From positions 1 through 64,000 of the forward strand of contig CAWIMV010000002.1 in NCBI GenBank assembly GCA_963837325.1: a DNA stretch of 64,000 nucleotides, given 5' to 3'. The stretch's first letter is position 1. Every line of letters starts with the position of its first letter. Both the position numbers and the translations under genes were made by a program. The notes under the pieces were generated by a model. It saw only the letters and a list, made by a program, of their open reading frames with translations. It had not been told where the DNA came from and did no database searches. This document shows positions 53,760 through 62,394 of this stretch, in pieces. This DNA comes from CAVQKZ01 sp963837325. GTDB lineage: Bacteria; Actinomycetota; Actinomycetes; Mycobacteriales; Jatrophihabitantaceae.

Positions 53760-54809
53760 TCAGCTTGGTCGAGCGCGATCGCGGACGATAGCGACGTCGT
53801 AGAACGGGGCCTGTTGTTGCGGCGCGTCGAAGGCGAATCCGTCCACGTGCCGGCGGCTCATGACGATTGCCCCGTCCACCTGCACCCGGCGAGCGACCAC
53901 ATCGATGTCGAGCTGAATCCGAAACCCGGCGTTGACCAATTGCTGGACCTCGCCCGGAGGCGGGCGCGCGCCAAACGGGTAGACCAGGATGTCGGTGTGG
54001 CCGAGGAGCGGTTCGGCCAGGGTCTTCCAATGCGCGGTGTCCCAGGCCACCGCGGACGGTGAGCTGTTGGACAGGTCGATGTGTCCCCACGTATGGCTGG
54101 CGATTGTCCAGCCGTGGCCGGTTAGCCAGTGGACCAGCGCTTTGAGTCGTTTACGCGCAGCAGGCTGATGAGGTTGGTGTTCGCCGAATAATCCCTCGTA
54201 GCCTGTCACGGCGAGTAGGCCCTTGGCGCCGTCGGCGGAGAACTCTGGATGCCGGGCTACCTCGGCGTCGACCAGGGGCACGACGTCCTCGTCGCTCAGT
54301 CGGCCGCCCGGCAGCTCGGCTTCGACCCTTCCGCCGTGCAGCAGGAGGCGATCGGCTAGACCATGCCCAGTGAAGTACTGGTAGTAGTTCACATCGTCTT
54401 CGGACAGGACTATCGGGCGCCGACCCTCGGGCACGCGCACTGTTCCTTGCGCAGCCCGGTGTATGTCGACGAGGGTCCAACCCTTGCGCCACAGCTGGTC
54501 GAGGATGCGCCGGAACTCGAGCGCGGTGACGAAGGTCTGTTGAAACCCCACGCCTAGCGGATCGGCCGTGAACGCCAACCGCGGATTGATCACAAGCGGA
54601 TGCACGAACAGCTCCTCAACTGGCCCGTGCCATGGTCTCAACGGGATCGCCACGCTCATCGATCGTCGTGACGGCGTAGACATTGCCGGGGACGTCGCTG
54701 ACGCGAGCTTTGGCGCGGGTCGAACCCGACTCGCCGCCGCCGGGCGGCTACAACCGGCCGCGGTCAGGACGACTGCGAGCATGGCGGCACCCGTCACGAC
54801 GCGGATCAT
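53760..54809 (-). CDS. lipoprotein polysaccharide deacetylase (NodB-like)
   Basis: This 349-residue protein has a lipoprotein signal (AAMLAVVLTAAGCSRP) and a NodB homology domain. Motif 1 appears as PIVLSEDDVNYYQ, motif 2 as WTIASHTWGHIDLSNSSPSA (HTxxH) and motif 3 as ILVYPFGARPP. The motif-1 spacing is unusual for the family. It should remove acetyl groups from an envelope polysaccharide. Start MIRVVTGAAM at 54809, 61 bp from R31. Confidence 0.75.
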   Translation of the reverse strand: MIRVVTGAAMLAVVLTAAGCSRPAAASRVRPAPKLASATSPAMSTPSRRSMSVAIPLRPWHGPVEELFVHPLVINPRLAFTADPLGVGFQQTFVTALEFRRILDQLWRKGWTLVDIHRAAQGTVRVPEGRRPIVLSEDDVNYYQYFTGHGLADRLLLHGGRVEAELPGGRLSDEDVVPLVDAEVARHPEFSADGAKGLLAVTGYEGLFGEHQPHQPAARKRLKALVHWLTGHGWTIASHTWGHIDLSNSSPSAVAWDTAHWKTLAEPLLGHTDILVYPFGARPPPGEVQQLVNAGFRIQLDIDVVARRVQVDGAIVMSRRHVDGFAFDAPQQQAPFYDVAIVRDRARPS

Positions 54810-54869
54810 TCGCACACTCAATTGACACGCCAATCAGCCGAAACGTTGCAACCTCACGAGCGCTGAGCA

Positions 54870-54925
54870 CTCAGGGACTCCGCAGCGCACCATCGGCGGC
54901 ATGACTGCGGCAAATCCGGTCGAGT
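54870..54925 (+). repeat. dispersed hairpin repeat R31 with doubled right arm
   Basis: Left side CGCTGAGCACTCAGGGAC, then CATCGGCGGCATGACT directly followed by GCGGCAAATCCGGTCG: two right arms in tandem, 16 bp apart. Confidence 0.7.
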
Positions 54926-55042
54926 CCGTTCCCGTGTGGCGGGCCGATCGGGTGACTGATGGCTACGGTGAGCAACAATGCATGAGCCGGCGTACAGCGA
55001 AACCGGGGCGCCAGGGGCTCTGTCGTCGTCCGCACCCGAAGG

Positions 55043-55564
55043 TTGATTTTGCAACCGATGTCGTGCGAGCTCATGCGGGCGATCATCGCGGCAGACTGGG
55101 CGGCAGCGGGGGCCCTGCTTGGCACCGCTTTTCCGAACGAGTGGCGACAGGACGGATGGAACTGGCTTGGCCCGCGTGTGACCGAAGGTGAGCAGGATCC
55201 GAGTCTCTGTGTCTGGGGCACTCGGCTGGCACGAGCCATTGATGCGAATGGGTCGGGCCGTGGTGGGGTGATTGCGGAAGTGGGTTTTCACGGACCACCC
55301 GACCGGAGTGGTTGGGTAGAAATCGGATATCGGGTCGTCGAAGCGTGTCGACGGCGCGGGTTCGCCGAGGAGGCCGTGACTGGACTGCTGGAATGGGCTA
55401 GCCGTCACGCCGTGATCGGGGTCAAGGCGTCAACCAGACCGGGGAACATCGAGTCCGCCACGTTGCTGCGCAAGCTTGGCTTCGCGGAGAGCGGCTCATA
55501 TCACCACGAAGAACTCGGCGAACAGGTGATCTTTCGTCGTGGCCAAGATCAGCTGTTGTGGTAG
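55043..55564 (+). CDS. GNAT family N-acetyltransferase
   Basis: This 173-residue protein has WVEIGYRVVEACRRRGFAEE (acetyl-CoA loop RxxGxA) and AVIGVKASTRPGNIESATLL then RKLGFAESGSYHHEELGEQV. The likely start is TTG 55043 or the in-frame ATG 55058. Plus-strand cassette between R31 and R32. RimJ-like; substrate unknown. Confidence 0.8.
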   Translation: MILQPMSCELMRAIIAADWAAAGALLGTAFPNEWRQDGWNWLGPRVTEGEQDPSLCVWGTRLARAIDANGSGRGGVIAEVGFHGPPDRSGWVEIGYRVVEACRRRGFAEEAVTGLLEWASRHAVIGVKASTRPGNIESATLLRKLGFAESGSYHHEELGEQVIFRRGQDQLLW

Positions 55565-55629
55565 ACGTCTCGACCGTAACCTCTTCTACCCGCCCCGCGC
55601 TCACGATCGCACCCTGCATCCCGGGCGCG

Positions 55630-55670
55630 TCGATCGCCTGCACGCTATCCGCCGCAAATCCGGTCGTTGC
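55630..55670 (+). repeat. dispersed hairpin repeat R32
   Basis: Left arm diverged (GCGTCGATCGCCTGCACG); right arm TCCGCCGCAAATCCGGTCG. Left limit of block B copy 2. Confidence 0.7.
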
Positions 55671-55728
55671 TTCTGCCTGTCGAGCACACCGAGAAGAGAG
55701 CGCGATATGGCTGAATCCGGTCTCGTCC

Positions 55729-55937
55729 TCAGCGCCGCATCGCCAGCGCTCTCCGCCGCTGCCAGAGCCACGCGGCGCTGAGAACCAGGAAGAATGCGCC
55801 GAACCCAACCTGCCAATAATCGGGCTGAAGAACGCGATCAGGAGAGTGCCGATACCCAACAACGCGTAGAGGACGGCCAATCCCAGCACCGCCCAATGCA
55901 CACCATCGGTGGCATCTCCGGTTGATTCGACCTGCAC
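55729..55937 (-). pseudogene. small two-span membrane protein, copy 3 of 3, frameshifted
   Basis: The N-terminus (AVLGLAVLYALLGIGTLLI) is intact, but a deletion turns VLQPDYWQVG into AFFSPIIGRLGS. The original C-terminus is still present in another frame. Probably inactive unless the deletion is an error. Confidence 0.65.
55894..55925 (+). repeat. dispersed hairpin repeat R33
   Basis: Identical to R27 within block B; core CACCATCGGTGGCATCTCCGG. Confidence 0.55.
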
Positions 55938-56123
55938 CCCAAGCGCTTACGTGCGACGGCGATCGACGAGGTCGTAGGGGACTGCGCGTAGGCGATCCCG
56001 AGGTACGGATCCGCCGATGGCACTGTCCGCGAAGTCGCGCCCCGCCACACCGGACCCTCCGGGTCAGGGAGCTCGCTGCTTGGCCGCGCCCTTAACCTCG
56101 CGACTGATGTCCGGTTGGACTGA

Positions 56124-56513
56124 CTAGCTCGACAACTGGGTGAGCGCCATGGTGTTGCCGTCAGGGTCTTTGATCCACGCGGCCCTGAAGCTGCCGCTAT
56201 CGAAGACTCCACGTTCGTCGGTCACGATGCCGGGCTGGTCGTACTGCTCAAAGTTCACACCACGCGCGGTGAGCTCATCCATCGTCTGGTCAAGGTCATC
56301 GACCGTCCAGCCAGCGATGGTCGCCGACGACGCGCCAGCGTTGTCGGGCTGGAGATAGACGAAGATGCTGGTGCCCTCGGCGCAGCAGTAGCGAAGTCCG
56401 TCTTGCTGTTGCTCGTCGGGCACCAGACCGAGCTGGTCTTCGTAGAAGCGTCTTGCCCCATCGAGATCAGACACGGCCATCAGTGCCCCGACCCTGCAGT
56501 CCTTGAGCCCCAT
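56124..56513 (-). CDS. VOC family protein, copy 2
   Basis: Identical in protein sequence to the gene at 52,231-52,620, including the GGGAGG ribosome site. The unchanged protein against more changed flanks suggests either a recent copy or selection on the gene. Confidence 0.85.
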   Translation of the reverse strand: MGLKDCRVGALMAVSDLDGARRFYEDQLGLVPDEQQQDGLRYCCAEGTSIFVYLQPDNAGASSATIAGWTVDDLDQTMDELTARGVNFEQYDQPGIVTDERGVFDSGSFRAAWIKDPDGNTMALTQLSS

Positions 56514-56623
56514 TGGAGCCTCCCTGTCCGCGGTTGTCATCAGTGATGTGCGTCAATGAACGCCGAACTTTCAGCGGTGAGAACCTCACGGCCCAGCCGG
56601 TAGTCGGCCCCGAGTCGATGCAT

Positions 56624-56672
56624 CGCGCTCATCGACAGGATCGCGCACTCACCGCGGCATGTGACGGATGTT
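56624..56672 (+). repeat. dispersed hairpin repeat R34
   Basis: Left arm GCGCTCATCGACAGGATCGC, right arm CCGCGGCATGTGACGGATG then TTTTC. Left arm matches R28, right arm matches R13: a visible hybrid. Confidence 0.85.
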
Positions 56673-56740
56673 TTCATCGGCGAGCATGTTGTTCAAGGGG
56701 AGTCGCCGACTCGCGCTCATCGTCGCCGCTAGGCCAGCGC

Positions 56741-57205
56741 TCACGATGGGATGGTGAAGTGCTGATGCGTGCCGTCTGTCTCCGCGGTCTGTCGAAACTC
56801 GACCGGGATGGCCCTTCGCCAGAAGGCGACCGCGGGGTCATTACCCGGTACCTGGTGAACGTCCCAGCGGCCCGGAAACCTCGCGAGTACGGCCCGCGCC
56901 GCTCGGGTGCCCACACCGCTGCGGCGATATTTCCGCAGCACAAAGAACTCGCCGAACCGATGCGGGTCACCAGCTCGAACCAACGCGCACCCACCAATCC
57001 GGCCGTCAACCATGATCAGGAACGGATGGCGGTTCTCCTCGGGACGCCAGTAGTCGTCGAGATGCGGGTAGCCGTACTCACCGAGCGAGGACAGGTCGCG
57101 CCCGTCGATCGCTGAGAAGTCGTAGGAGTTCAGCTCTAGCAGTCGACGGATGACGGGCTGGCTTGTTTCGTCGGCTGGGACGACCTCAACATGCACAGCG
57201 TCCAT
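56741..57205 (-). CDS. GNAT family N-acetyltransferase, copy 2
   Basis: Protein identical to the one at 39,834-40,298 (acetyl-CoA loop FFVLRKYRRSGVGTRAARAV). Starts 33 bp from R35. Confidence 0.85.
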   Translation of the reverse strand: MDAVHVEVVPADETSQPVIRRLLELNSYDFSAIDGRDLSSLGEYGYPHLDDYWRPEENRHPFLIMVDGRIGGCALVRAGDPHRFGEFFVLRKYRRSGVGTRAARAVLARFPGRWDVHQVPGNDPAVAFWRRAIPVEFRQTAETDGTHQHFTIPS

Positions 57206-57237
57206 GTTGGCTCACGCTTGGACGAAACAACTTGATT

Positions 57238-57307
57238 CCGCTCATCGGTGGAACACGGGTTCTTCCTGCATCTCCGCGGCTCCATCGGCGGCATGGGCGG
57301 ATATTGG
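57238..57307 (+). repeat. dispersed hairpin repeat R35
   Basis: Long-loop variant, nearly identical to R14 (CCGCTCATCGG outer left, GCGGCATGGGCGG outer right). Confidence 0.75.
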
Positions 57308-57385
57308 GCCAGCGGAGTACGACATCTTCATAGTTGGCCGGCTCAGTGCTGCTGAACGCACTATAGATGTCGGGCTCGTGCTGGC

Positions 57386-58150
57386 TTAGAGCTGCGATCT
57401 CAGCAGGGCGACCTCGGGATACTCCTCGGGCGGGCCGTAGCCGTGCTCGACCAGCCAGCGGACGTTAGACAGGCATCGCAACGACCACCACGCGCGGATG
57501 AGGTCGCGATCGACGTCGGTGCCGTAGCCGGCGATGACGTCGCCGAGGTGCTCCTGGTGTCCGAGCGTGAGGGTGGCGAGGTCGAACAGCGCGTCGCCCT
57601 GGGACGCCTCGGACCAGTCGATGACGCCGGTGACCTCGTCACCGTCGACGAAGACGTGGTCGACCTGCAGGTCGCCGTGGATGAACACCGGTGTCCACGG
57701 CCGGAGCGCAGTCTCGGCGAGCCGGCGGTTGCGTGTGACCACGTCGGCGGGAAGGACGTCGTTGGCGACGAGCCACTCGCACTCGCCGGCGAGCCGCGAT
57801 GCGAGCTCGTCGACGCTCCGACCGGGCCATGGCGGCAGCGGCGCGTCGTGCAGCGCCCGAACGGCGGCACCCGCCGCGGCCCACGCCGCCGGCGACGCGG
57901 TCGACGGCTCGCCGAGGTGGCCGAGCGCCGTCCCCGGGAGGGCGGCGAGCGCGAGCACGGGCGGCTTCCGCCACAGGACCTTCGGGGTCGGGACCGGCGC
58001 CATCGCCATCGCCTCGACCTCGACGTCGGTGCGCGTCTGATCAGCGTCGATCTTCAAGAACACGTCGCCGACGCGCAGGGTCGCGCGCTCGCTATGAGCA
58101 ACGACGACCTCGACCTCCTCCACGTCGGCCATCATCGCGGAGACGACCAT
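57386..58150 (-). CDS. aminoglycoside phosphotransferase-fold kinase, copy 2
   Basis: Diverged copy of the kinase at 40,479. Catalytic HGDLQVDHVF and metal-site VIDWSEASQGDALFDLATL are kept; scattered substitutions occur (for example DVLPADVVTRNRRLAE for GVLSADVVTRSRRLAE). Many changes are conservative, which suggests both copies have been under selection. Confidence 0.8.
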   Translation of the reverse strand: MVVSAMMADVEEVEVVVAHSERATLRVGDVFLKIDADQTRTDVEVEAMAMAPVPTPKVLWRKPPVLALAALPGTALGHLGEPSTASPAAWAAAGAAVRALHDAPLPPWPGRSVDELASRLAGECEWLVANDVLPADVVTRNRRLAETALRPWTPVFIHGDLQVDHVFVDGDEVTGVIDWSEASQGDALFDLATLTLGHQEHLGDVIAGYGTDVDRDLIRAWWSLRCLSNVRWLVEHGYGPPEEYPEVALLRSQL

Positions 58151-58256
58151 CGACGTCACCGGAGTTATGGGGTGCGACTGTGCGATTGTGCGACTGACGG
58201 CATATCGCGCGAGCAGCACTACATCTGATAGGCGTGACGTCTCTTCAGGATAAGAA

Positions 58257-58292
58257 TTCGTGTGTCGCACTCTCGGCGGCATGTCCGGTCGG
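58257..58292 (+). repeat. dispersed hairpin repeat R36
   Basis: Copy of R15 within block A. Confidence 0.65.
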
Positions 58293-58326
58293 GTCTGGAT
58301 GCCTGAGTCTCTGACCCGGGGCCTGC

Positions 58327-58536
58327 CTATTGTTCGCGAGAAGACCACGAAAGCAATAGCGCACCGGCGCGGATGACGCCCCCCGCGCAGAGCAGGATCG
58401 CACCGGAATTATCACCTGCGCGCACAATGATCAAGACGAGTCCGCACACGAAGGCGACGAGGCGAAGCAGCGCCACTGCGAGGTACCTCCCCTGGAGCCT
58501 CCATATCGGATGCCAGCGGAGCCGGGTCTCGGGCAT
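58327..58536 (-). CDS. small two-span membrane protein, copy 2
   Basis: Near-identical to 41,420-41,629; a few substitutions (LLRLVAFVCG, VIRAGALLLS). Two spans, basic start. Confidence 0.6.
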   Translation of the reverse strand: MPETRLRWHPIWRLQGRYLAVALLRLVAFVCGLVLIIVRAGDNSGAILLCAGGVIRAGALLLSWSSREQ

Positions 58537-58569
58537 GCCATATGCCTTTCCCATCAGGCGCGGCAATTA

Positions 58570-58611
58570 CGCGATTCGGCGACAGCACTCACGGCGGCAT
58601 GTGCGTGCGTT
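58570..58611 (+). repeat. dispersed hairpin repeat R37
   Basis: Copy of R16 within block A. Confidence 0.7.
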
Positions 58612-58723
58612 TGGCGCGCTGTCGCACGGGGAACACCTGGACGGTGGCAGTGTTGAAGCCCATCCGGCTCACAGTCCGCGTCGCCGCTGGCCCTCGCGTC
58701 GAATTCCTTGGAGGCGCCTCCTA

Positions 58724-58945
58724 ATGGCCTCCAAGGGAATCTATCGCGATGGGCAAGGCCGGACGTACCTCATTTGTGCGGTAGTCCTGCTGGTGGCAAT
58801 TTTGACGTCGCTCATCGTGACCGGTCCCGAGATGGCGGATTGGTTTGCGCTCGCGTTAGCCGCCATCTTCGTACTCTTTGGAGTTCTGAATCTCCGGCAT
58901 GCACGCGCGAGCTCGCATCCAGGTTCGCGACCAGAGCGGCGTTGA
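58724..58945 (+). CDS. small two-span membrane protein on the plus strand, copy 2
   Basis: Same 73-residue protein as 41,817-42,038, with the same palindrome over the ribosome site (58,710-58,721). Confidence 0.6.
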   Translation: MASKGIYRDGQGRTYLICAVVLLVAILTSLIVTGPEMADWFALALAAIFVLFGVLNLRHARASSHPGSRPERR

Positions 58946-58972
58946 TCGGCGGCCGGCACCCGAAACGTACCG

Positions 58973-59012
58973 GCGGATCCGGCAGGACCGCTTCGCGGCA
59001 TGTCAGGGCGTC
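58973..59012 (+). repeat. dispersed hairpin repeat R38 (unsplit equivalent of R17)
   Basis: CGGATCCGGCAGGACCGC, loop TTC, then GCGGCATGTCAGGGCGTC. The left arm is the same as in R17 and the right arm differs, so R17 and R38 part at GCGGC. Confidence 0.8.
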
Positions 59013-59043
59013 AACGGACCGCCACTCGCCGAACGTCGATCCG

Positions 59044-59163
59044 CTACCTGCTTCGGCGCCGGATAATGTACGCGATCAGCAAGGTGGCGAGCGGGATACC
59101 GATGATCAGTGGAATCGCGATCGCGAGAGGCGTACCGGGCGGAAGCGTCGCGGCTGAAGGCAT
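59044..59163 (-). CDS. 39-residue single-span membrane peptide
   Basis: The ATG at 59163 gives MPSAATLPPGTPLAIAIPLI, IGIPLATLLIAYIIRRRSR and a stop, a clean single-span peptide with a positive end. It is the only gene in the R38-R39 cassette. Confidence 0.5.
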   Translation of the reverse strand: MPSAATLPPGTPLAIAIPLIIGIPLATLLIAYIIRRRSR

Positions 59164-59283
59164 CGAAATCACCGTACCGGCTTTGTGATAGTCAGCCGAT
59201 CAGGTAACAGAAGTACCCAATGAGAACGCCGCGCGGCGACTTCGGCGGTGTAGGCCACGGCGCTCGGGACCTGTCATATTCAC

Positions 59284-59320
59284 GCAGCTTCTCCGCGTGC
59301 CCCATCTGCAGCATGAGCGT
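59284..59320 (+). repeat. dispersed hairpin repeat R39 (weak)
   Basis: GCAGCTTCTCCGCGTGCC with right arm TCTGCAGCATGAGCGTGC. Confidence 0.5.
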
Positions 59321-59340
59321 GCATTGAGTGCAACTGGCGA

Positions 59341-59595
59341 TCACCCCTCGCGAGGTGCCCTGATCGTTGGGAGGACCGTGGATCTACGCGCTGCCTGCAC
59401 CGACTTCATCCAGTCAGGCCACGTCGCCGGATCTGATGTCTGCCGAGGGTCGCCGCCCTCTGTCCATGCGGTCATGGAATGAAGCAGCAGCATGATCGGG
59501 ACTATGGGTTCGCGCTCGTAGTACTGATTGATGAAATGAAAAGTGGCCCGGTACGCCTCGTCGAGCGTCAGCGTCGACTCGTCAGGATCGGTCAT
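59341..59595 (-). CDS. hypothetical cassette protein
   Basis: This 84-residue acidic helical protein (LTLDEAYRATFHFINQYYER, EPIVPIMLLLHSMTAWTEGG, ATWPDWMKSVQAA) has the look of small immunity-type proteins common in streptomycetes. Start MTDPDESTL at 59595, 43 bp from R40. Function unknown. Confidence 0.6.
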   Translation of the reverse strand: MTDPDESTLTLDEAYRATFHFINQYYEREPIVPIMLLLHSMTAWTEGGDPRQTSDPATWPDWMKSVQAARRSTVLPTIRAPREG

Positions 59596-59637
59596 TCGCA
59601 CAGTCTGCTCGTCCGCGCTGCCATCGGACTTGATCCA

Positions 59638-59684
59638 CGCACATCGGCAGAGTCGTGCCTCGACGCGGCAGATGCGGTAGAACA
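59638..59684 (+). repeat. dispersed hairpin repeat R40
   Basis: Left arm GCACATCGGCAGAGTCGTG, right arm GACGCGGCAGATGCGGTAG. Confidence 0.65.
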
Positions 59685-59782
59685 GGCTCCGTGGCAGCGT
59701 CCGGTCGATCTTCGAGTCGAGCGCTGTATGCCCGCGTCGCGTTTCCGTTCAGCCCTGCACCGACTGTCGCGGAGCGCGATCG

Positions 59783-60439
59783 TTACGAGGACGTTGGCGT
59801 CCAGCTCTGGGGACGCTGCCACCGCAGCTCATAGCGCCAAAATGGCAGGCGGCGCACTTGCACGTTTGGCAATACGCGAGCAGCTTGCGCTCGGACCTGG
59901 CGCGTGGTGAGCACCGGGTCTTGCATCGGCATCACCCGCACACTCGCCTCGTGAACGTAACGGCGTCGAGCGGTCACCTTCTCCTCGAGCCGGAAAGCCG
60001 CGCCGAACACCCGGTCCCCCACCACGCTCAGCGCTTCGGTCAGTAGGTCGCGAGGCAGATCGGTCTTCGGCAGAGCCACGGCGACCAAACGGCCGCGCGG
60101 TCGCAGCGCCTCGGCCAGGCGGGGAAGCACCTGGGTGAGCTCAACATGGTGAAGCACGCTGATGCTTGTCACAGCGTCGTAGTGTGCCGGCGTCAGGCGC
60201 ATAGTGCTTATGTCCTCGACCCGGACGTCCACGTTCGCCGGAACCAACTCGCGGGCCACGGCGACCATGTGCGGCGCCCGGTCGATCGCCTCTACATGAC
60301 GCGCCCGCGCCGCGAGGCGAGCCGCGAAGGAGCCTGCCCCGCATCCGACCTCGAGCACCTCGTTCAGGTCTTCAGGCAATGCCCGCAGCAACCGAGCCTG
60401 GTACCAGGCGTTGTGATCCCAATGAAGGTAGAGCGGCAC
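59783..60439 (-). CDS. class I SAM-dependent methyltransferase, copy 2
   Basis: Paralogue of 26,640 with the same GTG start (VPLYLHWDHNAWYQARLLRA). It keeps EVLEVGCGAGSFAARLA, DVRVEDISTMRLTPAHYDAV and SVLHHVELTQVLPRLAEALR. About four residues in five look the same, so the duplication is older than blocks A and B. Starts 32 bp from R41. Confidence 0.85.
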   Translation of the reverse strand: MPLYLHWDHNAWYQARLLRALPEDLNEVLEVGCGAGSFAARLAARARHVEAIDRAPHMVAVARELVPANVDVRVEDISTMRLTPAHYDAVTSISVLHHVELTQVLPRLAEALRPRGRLVAVALPKTDLPRDLLTEALSVVGDRVFGAAFRLEEKVTARRRYVHEASVRVMPMQDPVLTTRQVRAQAARVLPNVQVRRLPFWRYELRWQRPQSWTPTSS

Positions 60440-60470
60440 CCGTCGATCTTGCCAGTCGTGTGCGCTCAAC

Positions 60471-60518
60471 GCGCGCACATCGGCATATTCGCGCACTGAC
60501 AGCGGCAAATGAGGCGTT
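60471..60518 (+). repeat. dispersed hairpin repeat R41
   Basis: Left arm GCGCGCACATCGGCATATTC, right arm CAGCGGCAAATGAGGCGTT. GCTCAAC, which fits RYYYAAC, lies just to the left. Confidence 0.75.
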
Positions 60519-60809
60519 CGCTATCGCCGCTACGGGCAACCACACTTGGGCTTCGGCGTGGTCAGCTGTCACAGTTGACAGGGTCTCGGTGGAAGGCGTC
60601 ATCAACGCCTGATTGGCTGGGAGGTGTTCTGGGAGTGGTGTGCGTGCGGAGATTGGGTTCGGTGAGTTGGTCGGGCGGATGGTGTGGGGAACGGGCAGGC
60701 TCGACTAGGTCCAAGGTGTCGTACGAAGCGTCGATGACGGCATAGAGCATCTGCAGCGTGTCACAGGCACGGCTTCAGGACACGAGAAGAGACGACCGAC
60801 GGTGTAGTC
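60519..60809. other. gap without a supported gene
   Basis: About 290 bp right of R41. Short frames exist on both strands but none shows a start, composition or family that could be defended. Confidence 0.4.
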
Positions 60810-61686
60810 GTGCGCATCATCGGCCAAGACGCGAGCTGGTTCTGGGACGCCGAGGAGAACGCATGCGGGTTCGCTAGCCACGAGAGCTCGCTCGATGAGA
60901 TGTTCGACCACGCTCAGATTGGCGGACTCGAGGTCGGTGGATATCGACCCTCGTGGGAGAGGTGGGAAGGTAGCAGACTTCACAGTCCGGCTTCTCAGGT
61001 CGCGGAAGTAGACTTCCTCGGCCGCGATGCTACACCGTCGAGCTCGCCCCGCTGTCGCACAAGCCGTACCCGATACGCGTTACGTCGACGAGCTGACCGG
61101 GTTGGTCCTGCGCGTAGAGAACGAAGGGTTCGGCACGGTGACCGAATGGGCCTCCGTGCGTATCGGTGACGACGTCCCTGACGACGTGTTCGAGTGGAAC
61201 GGACCGGCCGAGCCGCTGCCCAGTCACGCAGCGCAACAGGCCGAACGGCACACCGAGTGGGAAGCCGACGAGGCGCGCGGCGCGGCTGGCTGGAAGCACG
61301 AGGGTTCTCCATTCTGTCCTGCCTGCCTCGACCACGATTTCCTTGCACGACTGGGACGAGGACACCGGCGCGATCTACGCCAGCGTCGAGGCGCACTTCG
61401 ACGGCACGCTCTGCGCCGACCCGCGTCGAAGCACTACTGGGATGAACCAGACACGTTCACTACGAGCACGATTACCGCTGGTCTGACGAACGTTGGGACT
61501 GGTACCTCGCAAGCGAGACATCGTATCAGCAGAGCAACTCGATCGCCTCAGGAACGAGCTCCGACGCACCACCTGAGCTGGGCAAACGGGCGTGGCCGCG
61601 TGTCAGGGGTACGGCATCTGCGTTTGTTCACACTCAGCGGCTCGGTCGGTTCACGCTCTTTAGCTCAGCCGCTGCGCCGGCGCTGA
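60810..61686 (+). pseudogene. degenerate hypothetical protein gene
   Basis: An acidic protein can be followed across three frames: MRIIGQDASWFWDAEENACG, then TRYVDELTGLVLRVENEGFG with DDVPDDVFEWNGPAEPLPSH, then SLHDWDEDTGAIYASVEAHF, then HYEHDYRWSDERWDWYLASE to a stop near 61686. At least three slips break it. No family recognised. Confidence 0.45.
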
Positions 61687-62005
61687 ATTGAGCGTCTGAT
61701 CACGCGAGACCAGTACACATTGGCGAGAGCCAGCACCAGAACACCTGCGAACGCAGCAATTCTCTGTAACGCCTGCGAGAGTAGGTCAGGAACCGCCAGC
61801 AGCAAGACCGGCAACGGGCCCAGGCTCATTGGAAATAGCAGCGCAGACAGCAGGAGGTACCAGGCGAGATGTCCCCGTCGTCGATTACCGCCCCCGTCAG
61901 GACAGCTAAGACGACGGCGACATAACCTATTTCGCTCAGCGCTAATGAGCGCCTTAGAGCCGACAGTGGCCTGAGCGCCAGCATCTGCATCTGACGGGCT
62001 CCCAT
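61665..62005 (-). pseudogene. three- to four-span membrane protein, one frameshift
   Basis: The N-terminal frame (MGARQMQMLALRPLSALRRS, then IGYVAVVLAVLTGAVIDDGD) and the C-terminal frame (WYLLLSALLFPMSLGPLPVL, then FAGVLVLALANVYWSRVIRR) join with a one-base slip near 61865. Together they make a plausible small membrane protein of about 113 residues. The slip may be an error. Confidence 0.5.
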
Positions 62006-62211
62006 CGGGTTGTCCCTTGGCGAGTCGTATTGGGTTGTGCATGAACTTGGCTCAGGTTTTCTAGGCGTCATGCTTGTCCGCTTCCTATGTCTCATATCGG
62101 CACACCAGAGCCAAAGTTGAGGAAGACAGGTCACGGCGGCCCGCCGGTCAGGCCAATAACGCGAGACACCCTCAGTTTGGTGTGCAAGGAGCGGTCCCGC
62201 GAGGAAGCCTG

Positions 62212-62242
62212 GCCCATGCGGTGCATCCGCGCACCACGCGGC
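62212..62242 (+). repeat. dispersed hairpin repeat R42, left part, split by IS110
   Basis: GCCCATGCGGTGCATCCGCG and CACCACGCGGC are followed directly by TACTTGTTTC, the IS110 left end. Same insertion point as R17 and R4. Confidence 0.7.
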
Positions 62243-62394
62243 TACTTGTTTCATTGACCCACGGCCGGTGCCTGGCCAGGCTCGGTCGAGGTGGTCGGTA
62301 GGGATGCTCGCTTCGCGGCTGTCCACGGCTTGGCCGTGAGACTCACTCATGGCATGCAGCCTGCCGGCTGCCGTAGCGCGGAGAGGCTCAAGAG

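Larger units (their letters stand above)
55651..56658. repeat. duplicated cassette block B, copy 2
   Basis: Copy of 51,758-52,761. Its small membrane gene has lost a base, and its right limit is GCGGC of R34, where it joins block A copy 2 directly. Confidence 0.85.
56654..58999. repeat. duplicated cassette block A, copy 2
   Basis: Copy of 39,749-42,092 with four cassettes. Joined on its left to block B copy 2 inside R34. Its right limit is R38, whose right arm differs from that of R17. Confidence 0.85.

Noticed and set aside
53760..54809. Secreted glycosyltransferase
   Set aside because: The Asp-Asp, HTxxH and YPFG motifs fit a NodB-type deacetylase instead.
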